DNA from: Talaromyces rugulosus
Taxonomy: Eukaryota; Ascomycota; Eurotiomycetes; Eurotiales; Trichocomaceae
NCBI RefSeq assembly: GCF_013368755.1
Contig: NC_049562.1
Coordinates: 5,518,001 to 5,582,000 of the forward strand
Length of the DNA: 64,000 nucleotides
Reading direction: 5' to 3'
Numbering within the stretch: position 1 is the first letter of the stretch; the number at the start of each line of letters is the position of its first letter. Positions 22,933 to 34,700 of the stretch are shown piece after piece. The position numbers were made by a program, and so were the translations under genes. Below the pieces are notes generated by a model. That model was given only the letters and a program-made list of their open reading frames with translations. It made no database searches and was not told where the DNA came from.

Positions 22933-23181
22933 TTAACATACATTTTTACAACTTACCAATGCCGAAGCATTCGTTTCAGGGCTTGTTGGAGGGCTTTCGT
23001 TTGAACTTTTTACATGAAGTATTCTTTGATAGTTCCATTGGCAAAGCCTGTCAATAGCCGACAAACCAACATCTCCATTAAACTCCACATCACTATTCCT
23101 AAATGCAGCTTTTGCTCCAATTAACGTCTCTAGTTTCGACATATCTTGCGTCGTACACTGCCGGCGCCGGTGCTCAATCAC
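22933..23181 (-). other. orphan exon-like open segment
   Basis: About 83 codons are open on the minus strand. The segment is bounded by a possible acceptor (CTAGTAG, about 23,182) and followed by a possible donor GTAAGT just before the TGTAAAAATG stretch. The composition (DVGLSAIDRLCQWNYQRI) is protein-like. No start, no partner exon and no family are recognised. It lies between the nest and the GH79 pseudogene and may be an internal exon of a lost gene. Confidence 0.25.
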
Positions 23182-23206
23182 CTACTAGTTGACCTCTTCA
23201 GTGGCC

Positions 23207-23213
23207 TATAAAA
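23207..23213 (+). promoter_or_regulatory. TATA box upstream of GH79
   Basis: TATAAAA, within GGCCTATAAAAGG, lies 99 bp before the ATG of the GH79 pseudogene, a typical position for a fungal core promoter. Confidence 0.5.
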
Positions 23214-23305
23214 GGATATAATTTCTGCTTCCTGGGAACAAGAAGAAATATGATTAAATTGTCTGTTTTTGTCTTGATGCGCTGATAGGCATTGAACTTG
23301 TCAAG

Positions 23306-24654
23306 ATGTTAGTCCCGCTACTTATTGGAGTTGGAGCTGCATTTGGGGCTGTCAGCAACTCGTCGGCAGTTATGGTGAGCAAAGAGGTGCCTCAGAATGC
23401 TGGTGCTGCAATTTTGGCCCCGTTCGTTTCGTTCTCGATCGAGTTTTCATCTTTACCGGATTTTGCAGGTATTTTAGAGCGTCCCTATTCAACGATATAA
23501 CCTCGAGCTGAAATGTATTTCTGATAGAAAATACATCCAAGCCGAATCAGTTTTCCAATCAGATACTGGACAACCTTGCCAACCCCCAAGGCGTGAAGCC
23601 GTATATTCGAGTCGGCGAGACCACCTAGTTAGTCAGGTTAAGTGCTCAGAATGAGAGAGCTATGTCTGATTGTTTTTAATAGAGACCGCGCCCTATATGA
23701 CCCAAATATCAAGACCCAGATCAATGGTACTTTCGTCCCAAGCATTACTGAGGACTTTCCATGGATTATCTCTATCGGACCCTCGTATTTCGAGGCGGAT
23801 TCGACCTGGCCGGGGGCCAAGTTCAGCCATGGGTTCAACCTCGGCGAAAATACTACAGCTGCAATGGACAGCCTAACAGCCACTGCTCCTTTGGCCTGCA
23901 AAGCTCTCAGTCATGGGAACTTCGCCCACTGGGATTTAGGCAATGAGCCTGATTTCTACAAGACCATGCTCGCCGCGAGACCAGCAAACTGGACAGAAAG
24001 TGATTATGTTGCCGAATGGTTGTCTAAATCGCAGATAGTCAAGCGTCAAATTGCTAAAGCCTGTCCTGATATGGTCACTAACCCGGCGTACAAGTACATT
24101 GCACCGTCATTTGCAGGATTCACGTATGGTCTGGACCCTGTGACGACCTGGGAGGATGGACTTGGTAAGAACAAGGATATTGGCATGAATTCAATGCACA
24201 AGTGAGTATCCAGCGGTCGAGATGTTTTTACAGGTATATTTATGCTCACATCAGTCTCACCTAGCTACATGGGTAGCGCGGATTCGCCGGGAGTCACTCT
24301 TGCACACACCCTGATGAACCACGCTGCGATTGTTCTTAGTATGGTAAAACATACGAATTTATCCCATACCCTGAGCGAGAAGGGTCTGAATAAAGACATC
24401 CCTTATATCCTCGGCGAAATGAACTCCCTCGCCCACCAAGGCCAGCCGAGATTGTCAAACTCCTTCGGCGCCGCTCTCTGGGGTGTCGACTTCAACCTCT
24501 ACTGTGCATCACAGAGCATCGGCCGCACCCGCATGCACCAGGGAACAGACTATCGCTATGCGTCGTGACAGCCAGTGCAGACTAACAAGACCACTATCGG
24601 CACGAAGGCGCCGTACTACGGTAATATCATGGTGGCCGCGATGCTAGATAGTGA
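23306..24654 (+). pseudogene. GH79-family glycosidase (beta-glucuronidase type), inactivated
   Basis: The exons are 23306..23468, 23528..23627, 23683..24201 and 24265..about 24654, with GT-AG introns in consistent phase. An N-terminal secretion signal (LLIGVGAAFGAVS) is followed by FVSFSIEFSSLPDFAG. The product resembles fungal GH79 enzymes: FAHWDLGNEPDF carries the acid/base Glu and ILGEMNSL the nucleophile Glu, and SFGAALWGVDFNLYCASQ follows. Two nonsense codons break it. One is TAA, created at the exon 2/3 junction where relatives have Gln before Asp. The other is TGA at 24566-24568, in RYAS-stop-QP where relatives have Trp. The C-terminal beta-sandwich part seems missing after AAMLD. Both changes are C-to-T or G-to-A. 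Proximity to the RIP-mutated nest makes leakage plausible. Confidence 0.75.
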
Positions 24655-24905
24655 GTTTTTGAGGTGAGGTTTTCAAAAGTGCCGGGGGGTTCAGGCACAC
24701 AGACGGTTCCTGGACCAAAAATACTGAGATGTCATGGTTAGCAAAATTCTCCAGGCGGCAAGATTCTGGCAGCCCTACACTACGCAGATGATATGTCATT
24801 GTTGGCAGTACACGACAAACTCGTTCCTGCCCTCGACGCGCACTCTCCAACGTTCTCGATTCCTTTCCTTTCCTACGCTGACACTCATCGCATCCTCTTC
24901 GCACC

Positions 24906-26727
24906 ATGGACTTCCTACGGAGGATATTTTATCCACAGCAAGGAAAGATAGACACCGAGCTGACGATGGGTATGCTTCTTGATCTCTTTTTTTGTGATGT
25001 CTCAGTTTCTAACTGAAAGCCTCCAGAAAGCTCTCTAGTATGCCCACGAGAAAACACAGTCGAAGAACTAGCGAACATCCTCGACTGTGAAAGGGTTGTC
25101 CATGTACGAGGGACACCAGCATCGGGGAAGTCAATGCTCGCTGGGCTACTCGTTGCTTACTATCGCAACCGAAAAATACCCGTCATCTACAAAAACACCT
25201 GGCCTCAAGAGTTTGTACCTTGTTACAATAAACTCTTTGTTCACATGTTCAGAGAGAACGGCTATGACTTCGACATTCGCGACTATCTCTTCACCCAAGA
25301 TGTAGCTATTATTCTCGACGAAGCACAGATGTCGTATGGTGCCGATGATCTCTGGCTAGGACTCATAAAATCGCAGAGCGGCAATCGATATGGCCCACGA
25401 ATTGCTATCTTCACCTCATACGGCAGTCCTACCAAAGGACCAGAGATGGATCCCATGCCAGGAAGCCCACTTGCTTTCCTTGGCCCGCAACAACGCGTGT
25501 CCATCACCCCATCGATTGTTGGATTCTCCCCGAAGATCGCGCTTTTCTACAATCGCGAGGAATTTGATGATGTTGTTTTTCGCTACTGCCATGATGTCAC
25601 ATCTCTCCTCAAACTAGACGACGGTGCATCTGACTATCTGTTCAGCCTCACAAACGGACACCCAGGGGCTGTCAATGGAATTCTCAACATGCTGCAGAAT
25701 GTATGTTAGGGAATCCACCCATTCCACGTGCATCCTCGCTAATGCTTCCAATTTGGTCTAGGTGTATCGCTCTGATCTGAAACGGGACATGGATGCCGTC
25801 CGTGAAGCAGACATTCGGAAAACCCTAGAGGATAAAAACAAGGCGTTTGCGTTTCTAGAACAGACACCCGTACAGCGGTCGTTTGTTGACTTGAAGAACC
25901 TTAATCCACATGCAGCAAATACCCTCAGGAAGGTGTTGATAGAGGGAAGTATGCCTCGTGATCTCGATAATGAGGGTGTCCGAATCTGCTACGAGCGGGG
26001 TTGGCTACATACAGAACCTCTCGACGTACAGGCGAACGAGATCATTTGCGTTCTGCCAACAAAATTGCATGCAAAGTCAGTATTATCTCCCTTTTGCGCT
26101 CAGTTCCACTTCGCTGAAACATGAAATAGGTTTGTGGAGTACAATCTCGCGGACCCTAAAGTCAAATTCCCACGAGAAAAATACCCAGACATCGAAGCAC
26201 TTGCAGAAGCTACCCTGAGACAGTTCTCCAGACGAAATATGCGGGCGGTATCTCGGTATGGTGCCGGTGCTATAATTCGACCACTTGAAGCAACTTACCA
26301 GGACGAATTTTATCGTTCTCTTCATACCGTTCTTGGGTACGCTATGGACGTCACTAGCGAATGGTCGCCAGACGGTGTTGGCAGAATCGACTTTCGACTT
26401 GGCAGCGTAGGATGGGGAATTGAGGTTCTACGAGAAGGTGATCGACTTCATGAGCACTGCCAGAGATTTACAACTAGAGGGACATATGGGAAATGGATTC
26501 AGGAGGGCCTACTTCAGGATTGGCTAGTCATTGACTGCCGGGCAACATCACCGCGTCCATACGGTAAGCGTTTTCACAATATACTGTTAGCTGCCACCAC
26601 TGATGCAAGTATAGAAATTCCGGACACAAAGCTTTGGCGTGCTGTTTTTGCTCCTGATTTCTCAGCTGTTGAAGTACGGAACCAATACAACCAGGTTGTG
26701 GTGGATCGTTTCGCCTTAACGGAATAG
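24906..26727 (+). CDS. Crinkler-like P-loop NTPase with C-terminal REase-fold nuclease (549 aa)
   Basis: The exons are 24906..24969, 25027..25700, 25762..26075 and 26130..26727 (550 codons with the stop). The third intron has the donor GTCAGT. After a short N-terminus, VVHVRGTPASGKSMLAGLL (about residues 44-62) is a Walker A loop. VAIILDEAQ (about 111-120) is Walker B. LTNGHPGAVNGIL resembles the NTPase C-lobe motif. From about residue 400, YQDEFYRSLH, then GRIDFRLG and WGIEVLREGDRLHEHCQRF, then DWLVIDCR, form a restriction-endonuclease-like core with candidate metal ligands Glu, Asp and Glu. This NTPase-plus-REase order is that of Crinkler (CRN/CR) type proteins in fungi and oomycetes, which include secreted effectors and are thought to derive from transposon or conflict systems. 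No secretion signal or CRN header is seen. Its role here (effector, self-recognition or defence) is inference. Confidence 0.75.
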
Positions 26728-27491
26728 GACCGCAGGACAATCCGCATTCATGACACGAGACATGCGACACTTGCTGCCTAGTGTTCGTTCAGGAAATTAG
26801 GGAATGCTGCTTTTATATATTTATATTTTTATCTAATACGTGGTGTCAAGGGTTTACTAAGGGGGTTGTTCGGATCAACGTGAACCTGGGTCAGCTATCC
26901 ACAGCCACGGCAAACTACGACTGTAAAGCAATGAGATATGACATGCAGCTTTACTAGTGGCTTCAATCGTTTCATATTTGTTAACCAGCATTCTATTGTA
27001 TCATCTCAACTAAAGCATTGATCAACTTGTGGTCGTTTAAAACTACATCTTTTTCGCAAATCTAAAAACAAACTATACCTATGCCGATCGAGTTATATCT
27101 TTCACGCGCGTATCAGGTTTTAAGTGCCATACAGGGAGACACTACTATCGTCTTTCACGTAGTACTGTAGTCATCGGTATATAGCCCGGATAGTGTGTCA
27201 TTGTAAAGCTGATCATCTCAAATACATTGCGGGGTTACCCCAAAGGTTCGGAAACATCCCCGATTTCCCGACTCACCACTATATCGTGTTTGACGTCGCA
27301 TGAATTCCTCCGCACAAAAGGCCGTCTAGAATCATGCCACGGAGTAGGCACCCATTGTAAGTTCTATTTTTGGTGAGTACAAAATAGGCTTTGGGGTTTC
27401 TTCGGGATACGACCCTTCTTAAGCTATCTTCGTCCCACTTTACATTCTTGAGAATATTTGAACACTGCGTATAGATATTTCATTCTTTACC
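26728..27491. other. intergenic, no gene recognised
   Basis: This 764-bp region contains the 3' flank of the NTPase-nuclease gene and the promoter of the SDR gene. No open frame, RNA gene or repeat is recognised. Confidence 0.5.
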
Positions 27492-28361
27492 ATGTCATCT
27501 ATAATGGCGCCACCAGTCCCGGAGGTCTTTCCGACATATCCTGATCTGGCAGGCAAAGTTGCTCTCATTACTGGCATCGGCCAAGTCGGGCCTCGGGATA
27601 GCCCTTTTTGGGGCAATGGGGCTGCAACTGCTCGCTTACTCTCTCGGAACGGAGTCAAGATTTTTGGCTGTGATCTCTTCCTGGAATCAGCTGAAAGAAC
27701 CAAAGAGCGCTTGCTTGAGGAGAACGCCAATGCCGTGGTAGATGTTGTGAAAACGGATGTGATGGACCCTAAAGACGTCGAGGCGCTCGTCGCGGCCGTC
27801 ATACAAAGACACGGTAGAGTCGATATCCTCATCAATAATGTTGGTCAGACTGCAGTAGGAAACCCAGCAGATACGTCTGAAGAGCTCTGGGCTCGTCAGA
27901 TTGATATCAACTTGACCTCTGTTTACCGCCTCTGTCACCACGTCCTACCCATCATGCAAAAGCAAGGCTCTGGAAACATCATAAATAATGCTTCCATCAC
28001 TGCGATGCGCTATATTGGGAAACATCAGATTGCATATGCGTCTGCTAAAGCAGCTGTCATTCGCTTCACGAAAGCAACCGGGGTCATGTATGGCAAGGAG
28101 AATATCCGGTCAAACTGCGTGGTGCCTGGTTTAATGTACACCCCGCTGGTCGACAACTTTGCTCAGAGCGACGACCCGGGAGATCGAGAAGCCGCGAAAA
28201 AGATATTAGACCATAATTGCCCAATGGGCTGGATGGGAACCGGGCTGGATGTAGCGAACGGGGTGGTCTGGCTGGCTAGCGGGGCAAGTAGATATGTGAA
28301 TTCTCACGAGCTTGTCATAGATGGAGGTATAACTGAGAGCACTGGGACTGGGTTCTATTGA
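27492..28361 (+). CDS. short-chain dehydrogenase/reductase (289 aa)
   Basis: This is a single-exon gene. A Rossmann fold begins at KVALITGIGQVG; the glycine motif is extended by a short insert before GNGAATARLL. TDVMD binds the adenine ring region. NNVG lies at about residues 114-117. The catalytic Ser is in NNASI, and YASAK (about residues 179-183) gives the Tyr and Lys. VVPGLMYTPLV and the C-terminal IDGG motif complete a classical SDR using NAD(P). The ATG at 27492 is used; another Met lies five codons in. The substrate is unknown. It is the last accessory-type gene before the core block, with no clear functional tie to the NTPase gene. Confidence 0.9.
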   Translation: MSSIMAPPVPEVFPTYPDLAGKVALITGIGQVGPRDSPFWGNGAATARLLSRNGVKIFGCDLFLESAERTKERLLEENANAVVDVVKTDVMDPKDVEALVAAVIQRHGRVDILINNVGQTAVGNPADTSEELWARQIDINLTSVYRLCHHVLPIMQKQGSGNIINNASITAMRYIGKHQIAYASAKAAVIRFTKATGVMYGKENIRSNCVVPGLMYTPLVDNFAQSDDPGDREAAKKILDHNCPMGWMGTGLDVANGVVWLASGASRYVNSHELVIDGGITESTGTGFY

Positions 28362-28771
28362 TAGGGATTAGTTTATCATGGGCCTAGGTATTGTCATGTA
28401 ACAAGTAGTTCTACTGATAGGGCAATCAATTGATGTTCTTTAAAAAGACGCATCCCGGACGAGGGGTCACGGGGGCACACGTGACCAGACCATCCCGCCC
28501 AACACTAGCCTCGAAAGTCCCACCTCTGTCCAACCGGCGACCAGCCTTCTCCAGCCTGTCGGAGTTCTTCACACTTCACCATCCTCCACCACACCACCAT
28601 CACACTCCTCCTCTTGACCTTGTCGTCGACCCCCCTCCCCTCCCACAGCAGCTCGAGCATTCTACGGCTTTTAGATCTTGCTACCACCGCTCTCCAGCTC
28701 TGCTGGATTGACCCTCCAATTCTCTTCAACCGAACCTTGTCAGCCGTAGATCAAATGATCGCGTCTCCTAG
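28362..28771. other. promoter and leader of NOT1
   Basis: This is a C/T-rich region with CACC and CCTCC tracts, typical of strongly expressed fungal housekeeping promoters. A 93-codon open frame from 28430 is only the pyrimidine-rich leader and is not treated as a gene. Confidence 0.45.
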
Positions 28772-31700
28772 ATGACATTCCCTCCCCCTCCTTCTTCCAC
28801 CCATTCATCGATTGCTTCTGGCACCGAGAAGTCTTCAGCAGCAAGGCTGTCAAGGCCCCAACATTCAGCCTGGGGCACCCCTGGCTCTCAGTCAGGTCTC
28901 CGTCGCGGCCTGACTCCGCTCACCACCACCAACTTTTCATCCACAACGGCCGCCGCCCCTTCCCGGAGGCCACCTCAATCGAATAGCCCAGGTGCTGGTA
29001 GTGCGGCACCATCTCCCCTCTCTTCTACATTCTCAGCTGTTCTCAGCTCCGCCAACCGCTCGGTAGGTCGCCGCCCAATCTTGGTTCCCTGCCTCTCAAT
29101 TCCCAATTCAGCACTCGCTTACACTCTCAGCAGCACACAGTCCATTCCGTCTCCTCTCCTAAGTCTCGGGCCCTGACGCCGTCTGCGGGCTCCCAGCTGG
29201 CAGGAAACATCTCTGGAGGAGGCAGCGGGGGAGGCGGTGGGTTGGGATCCTCTAGAGGTGTCGCTTTCTCTCCACTCTTGTCCGGCACCACTGTGAACTC
29301 TCCCACTGGCTTTGCCGACAAACCAGGCTCGAGTATCAGCTCCGGTCAATCCTCCCTTGCCAAAATCTCCATCGCGCAAGTCTATCTCCTTTTAGACTCG
29401 ATTACGGATAAAGAAGGGAAGGAAAAGTGGGAAACAAAAGCTGCTCAGATTCACAAAGTGAGCTTGAATTCACCCGACCACTTGTTTTTGTCATAACACA
29501 ACCGCTAATGCGTCCTATCCAGCTTGTCGATTCCAACGGCATGGAGGTCTTTTCTAAATATTTTCGCCGCCTTCTTACAGGCAATTCTCCCCAAATATTC
29601 CCGGGTATCAATAAAGTCGTTGAAAATGCAGGAAACTACCCTCTTCTGGTTCAGGAGATGCAAAAAGTCTCCCAGGATTTGGATCAGGCACAGAAGATCG
29701 CTGAAACTATTGATACCTCAGAAGGTGATATCTTTCGCGACTTTGATTTGTCAACTTTCCTAGATCATTTTAAGCTTGATGCTATAGTCAAAGTATCCCT
29801 GGCGCTGGCATTCAAATTCGCAAATAAGTCGGACTTGCGTGCCAAAGGTAATACAACCAATCCATGTTTTAACATTCGTGGCCTTTACCAACTAACATTT
29901 CTTAGCCGATGCTATTTTGGCGAACACCACGTCTCAATTTACGCAGAGCTTATTGAATCCCACGGAAAGCACGAAAGATTTCAGCATTTCATATCTTGCT
30001 CTCACTCTGGAGCGCTTTATTTTGTTCCCTCCACGGAATTTTAATGATGACGCCAAGGGAAAATTAGTACAGGCTGCGAGCTTGCGCTACCGGAACCAAA
30101 CCACCGAGATCCCTATGGAAATATACAACGCTCTTCAGATGTTCGATTTCAGCAGTCCACGGCTGGCCATTATTCGACAGCTTCACCTGAGAGGAGGAAA
30201 AGCCACTGCCACCCAAGATTCGGTGAATGATACCATGGCATCAGCTGGTCCTGAAAGCTGGGAGGAAGAGCCCGTTGGACTCGCTTTACTCTTCATGTTG
30301 TTATCGCAGCATTTTCAACAATATTCGTTGGAAGTATTTGTTCGAGCTGTCAAGTCCTATTACGGTGACAAACCTATCAATTGGCCCGTGGTCCTGCGCA
30401 CATTTGATCGCGAAACTCTGAGAGTTACACCTGCCCAATTCATCAAACTGTACTCGGCGCTTTTGAGCGTTGCTGTGGAGGATTCAAGTTTGGATATCCA
30501 GAGACTTTGGGGTGGTGATTGGGAACACCAACAAACCCATCTTTCCTTTTTGAATGCTTACCTGAACTCGCGCATCGATCCCTCGCAGATTCCCAGTCTC
30601 CGGGCCACGTTCTCATCACAGTTGTTTGAGGATGCCCCTGATCCTGTGCGCATGCAAGCGGAAATAGCCGACAAGTCACCCATTCGGTCTCTTGATGCCA
30701 TAAAAGCAGTTTTTGATTTGGCCCTCTTCTCCCAGGCATCATGGAGTGCCCCAGAGAGTGGCTCGTTGATCAAAACCGTCTTGTCGCAGGATTTGCCTGT
30801 GTTTCTCCTTTCCTCGTTGGCGATGCCGCAACCCTGGACAACCATCCAACAGAGCTTGGTGTTGCGCACACTAGCGTTCTTTATACTGAGACAAGAGGAA
30901 GGCTTTCAACTTGCGTTGTATGGTGTATGGAAATCTGATAGCCAATGGCTTGCCGAACAACTATTCACCATGTTTACACAAGACCCGACCTCGACGGCTC
31001 CGATCTACGAGAATGCTGTTGAATATGGCTGGCTGGATTACCTCTTAGGATTTACTAATGGTCTTGCCCTTGATCTTGCATCCTTGGCGCATGGTAAGGC
31101 AGACTTCGATCTTGAAAACTGGATTCGAAATGCCTCTCAAAAGGGGTCAATGGACATGGGTAATTTGCTCTCGAAGTTCCTTCGGATTAAAGCTGAAGAT
31201 GAGTTGCGCGTCCAACGAACGGAGCAGGCTTCTCCGCAAATGGTCAGTCTCGCTGTGAAAACGGTTTACGCTTTACTTTCCATCCTGGAGGACTATATTG
31301 TTGATCATGAAACGTTGACCCCGGTTCAACGGATTTGTGTTCAAACCTACCCACGACTCATCAACTACGGGGAGGGCTTTGACGACATTATCGATATAAA
31401 TAGCGAAACCGGCAATGCTATTCCTAAAGTCATCGACGAACAAATGCAAGAACTTTTTGGCAAGATGTATCACGAGGAGCTTTCCCTACGAGAAATGTTG
31501 GAGCTTATGAGGCGATACAAAACATCACGTGATCCGACAGAACAAGACCTCTTTACTTGCATGGTCCATGGGCTCGTCGATGAATATCACTGCTATCATG
31601 AATATCCTTTGGAAGCTCTTACCAAGACCGCTGTCATGTTTGGGGGAATCATTAACTTTCGACTCATCGATGGCATTCCTCTAAAGGTAGGACTAGGTAT

Positions 31701-34700
31701 GATCTTGGAAGCTGTTCGAGATCACCAACCGCATGACCCGATGTACAACTTTGGAGTTGAAGCTATTGAGCAATTGATGAGCCGCTTGCCGGAGTGGGTA
31801 GGATTTTGTCATCTGCTGCTGCAAATTCCAACTTTACATGGCACTCCCATCTCCCAGAAAGCCGAGGAGGTTTTGAGAGAACAGGGCCACCAAGCAGCAG
31901 ATGAAGCGAACCCAGCAAGAGTAAATGGTGGCATCGATGACCAGGCCATAACGAATGGTGCTGTGGATGACAGTGACTCGTCTCGCACATTCCGTTCAGT
32001 ACACATCGGCCCTCCGTTACGCCCGGACATTTACGAAGACCCCAATGAAGAAATTCAAGACAAGATTCTCTTTGTGTTGAACAACGTCTCAGAGCAAAAC
32101 ATTCACGAAAAGCTTCGTGACCTAAAGGACGTCCTCAAGGATGAGCACCATCAGTGGTTTGCGGCTTATCTAGTCGAGCAACGTGCGAAGTTACAACCCA
32201 ATTTCCAGCGACTATACCTGGATCTCTTGGGCCTTGTTAGCAACCGGACATTATGGGCGGAAGTCCTTCGAGAGACCTACGTCAGCTCCATTCGTTTGCT
32301 CAATGCAGAGTCCACCATGAGCTCTTCAACGGAACGTAGCCACCTAAAAAACCTAGGTGCCTGGCTCGGGTTGTTGACAATTGCCAGAGACAAACCTATC
32401 AAACATAGAAACATCTACTTCAAGGAGCTTCTCATTGAGGGTTACGACAGTCAGCGCCTCATGGTAGTCATTCCTTTTACCTGCAAAGTGCTCCTACAGG
32501 CTGCCAAATCGACTATCTTCAAACCTCCAAATCCGTGGCTCATGGACATACTTGGTTTACTGGTAGAACTATATCACTACGCTGAACTGAAACTCAATCT
32601 CAAATTCGAAATCGAGGTTCTTTGTAAAGATCTTGATCTTGACCACAAGGCGATCGAGCCCACCTCTGACATACGGAATCGTTCTCAACAAGGAGAGGAT
32701 GTACTCGCGGCCACCACCCTCCCAGAAGGCTTGGAAGTGTTTGAGGATATGTCCTTGGCAACTATGAACCAAGGTATCAGGACCGAGAGATTGTCTCCTG
32801 CCGCTTTGTTATCCACCCTACCAAGCCTGGACAAGATCCTGGTATTCCCATCCTCTGCAAGCAGCATGATCGACACCAACGTTCTCCGACAAATAGTTCA
32901 TACTGCGGTCGAGCGCGCCATTGCGGAGATTATCACACCGGTTGTGGAACGCTCAATCACCATTGCTTCTATATCTACGGTCCAGCTCATCTCCAAGGAT
33001 TACACCATGGAGCCAGATGAAGAAAAGGTACGCCATGCCGCAAGAACCATGGTTCGACAGCTTGCTGGTAGCTTGGCTCTTGTTACTTGCAAAGAGCCTC
33101 TAAAAATGAGCATGACGAACTACATTCGGATGATACAACAAGAATTTTCCGAGCAGCCTATGCCTGAGGGGCTTATTTTGATGTGTGTGAACGACAATCT
33201 TGATGCTGCATGTGGTATTGTTGAAAAGGCTGCCGAAGAAAAGTCTATCCCTGAAATCGAGAAGGTTATAGAGCCACAATTGGAAGCCCGCCGACGTCAT
33301 AGAGCCGCAAAACCCAATGAACCTTTCGTGGATCACACGATAAATCAATGGGGTCTATATATTCCTGAGCCTTATCGTCAAGTGCCGGGCGGATTGAAGA
33401 AAGAACAATTGGCAATTTATGAGGATTTTGCTCGTCAATCCAGGGGACCATCTTCAACTCATCTCCAGACTGCATCTACGGATTCTGGCAGGCAGTTGCC
33501 TGATGTACTTCAAGAATCATACCCAGCCATCCCTAACCTTTCTACCCCTGCCGAGGCTCCTGCGGTGCCGCATCAAACGTCACAGACCCAACAAGAGGGT
33601 CGTTTGCAACAATCAACAGTTAACGCTCAATCTCAGTTGAATGGTTTCATTGAAGCCCAAAGCCCTCGCGAGAAAGTGGAAAGTCTCATTGTCGGGCTTC
33701 AGCAGGATGCTCGAAATGCTCCAGAGGAACACATCAAGGATCTCAGCAGCGACAGTGCTGTTATACAAGATTATAACCAAATCTTGCGCAGCATCATCAG
33801 TTCTCCAAATGGCGAGGATTTTGCAAGACTAACATGTCTAAAGATCTGCAATAATCTTTATTCTCAGACCGAGGGTTCGTTGGAGATTGACGTGCTAGTT
33901 AACCTGCTTGCTAAGATCTGTGATATGTCGTCAATCGTGGCAAGATATACATGGGCACTTTTGTCTGATATTAATGAAGACCACTTGTTTAAGGTTCCCG
34001 TTACGGTTGCTCTTATCGATGCCGGGCTTCTCGATCTCCGACGTGTTGACATGCTGTTGACCAAGTTGATTCTTCAAAAGGAGAACACTGCTTTGGCTAT
34101 TTTATCTACTGTCCTGGATCGTGTTCTATTCAATGATGAACCATCTGTGTTGAGATCGGACTTTTCGGGCAGCCTTGAGGCCATGAACCAATGGCTAGTA
34201 GACGATCCAACTTTGTCAGTTGCCACCGAAATGGTACGCAAACTCCGGGAATCTGGTATACCGGAAGTCGTCAACCCATTGTTGAGTGACAAGGCCAGAT
34301 CCAAGCGGGATCAGATGGAGTATATCTTTAGTGAATGGATTGGAGTGTACAAATTCGCTGGTGCTACCGATCGTACCTATCATTCGTTCCTGAAGGATCT
34401 ACACAACAGACAGGTCATGAACAGTCAGGAGGACTCGGCTCTGTTTTTCAGATTGAGTATCGACATTTCTGTCGCCATGTTCGAACATGAGTCGCAGAAC
34501 CCGAACGGCAGCCTCGACGAAGCTTTCCTATACATCGATGCTCTCGCAAAATTGATCATTCTGCTTGTTAAATACCAAGGTGAAAGCCCCGGCGCGGTCA
34601 AGGCTAGCAAGCCCGTGTACTTTGATGCCATACTCTCCTTGTTGGTCTTGGTCCTCAACCACCACCAAGTCATGCGGGGTGATGCTTTCAACCAACGCGT

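Noticed and set aside
24644..24907. minus-strand frame beginning MVRRGCDECQRRKGK as a Zn2Cys6 gene
   Set aside because: It resembles a zinc cluster start only by chance: no further cysteines in C6 spacing, and it lies in the spacer before the NTPase-nuclease gene.
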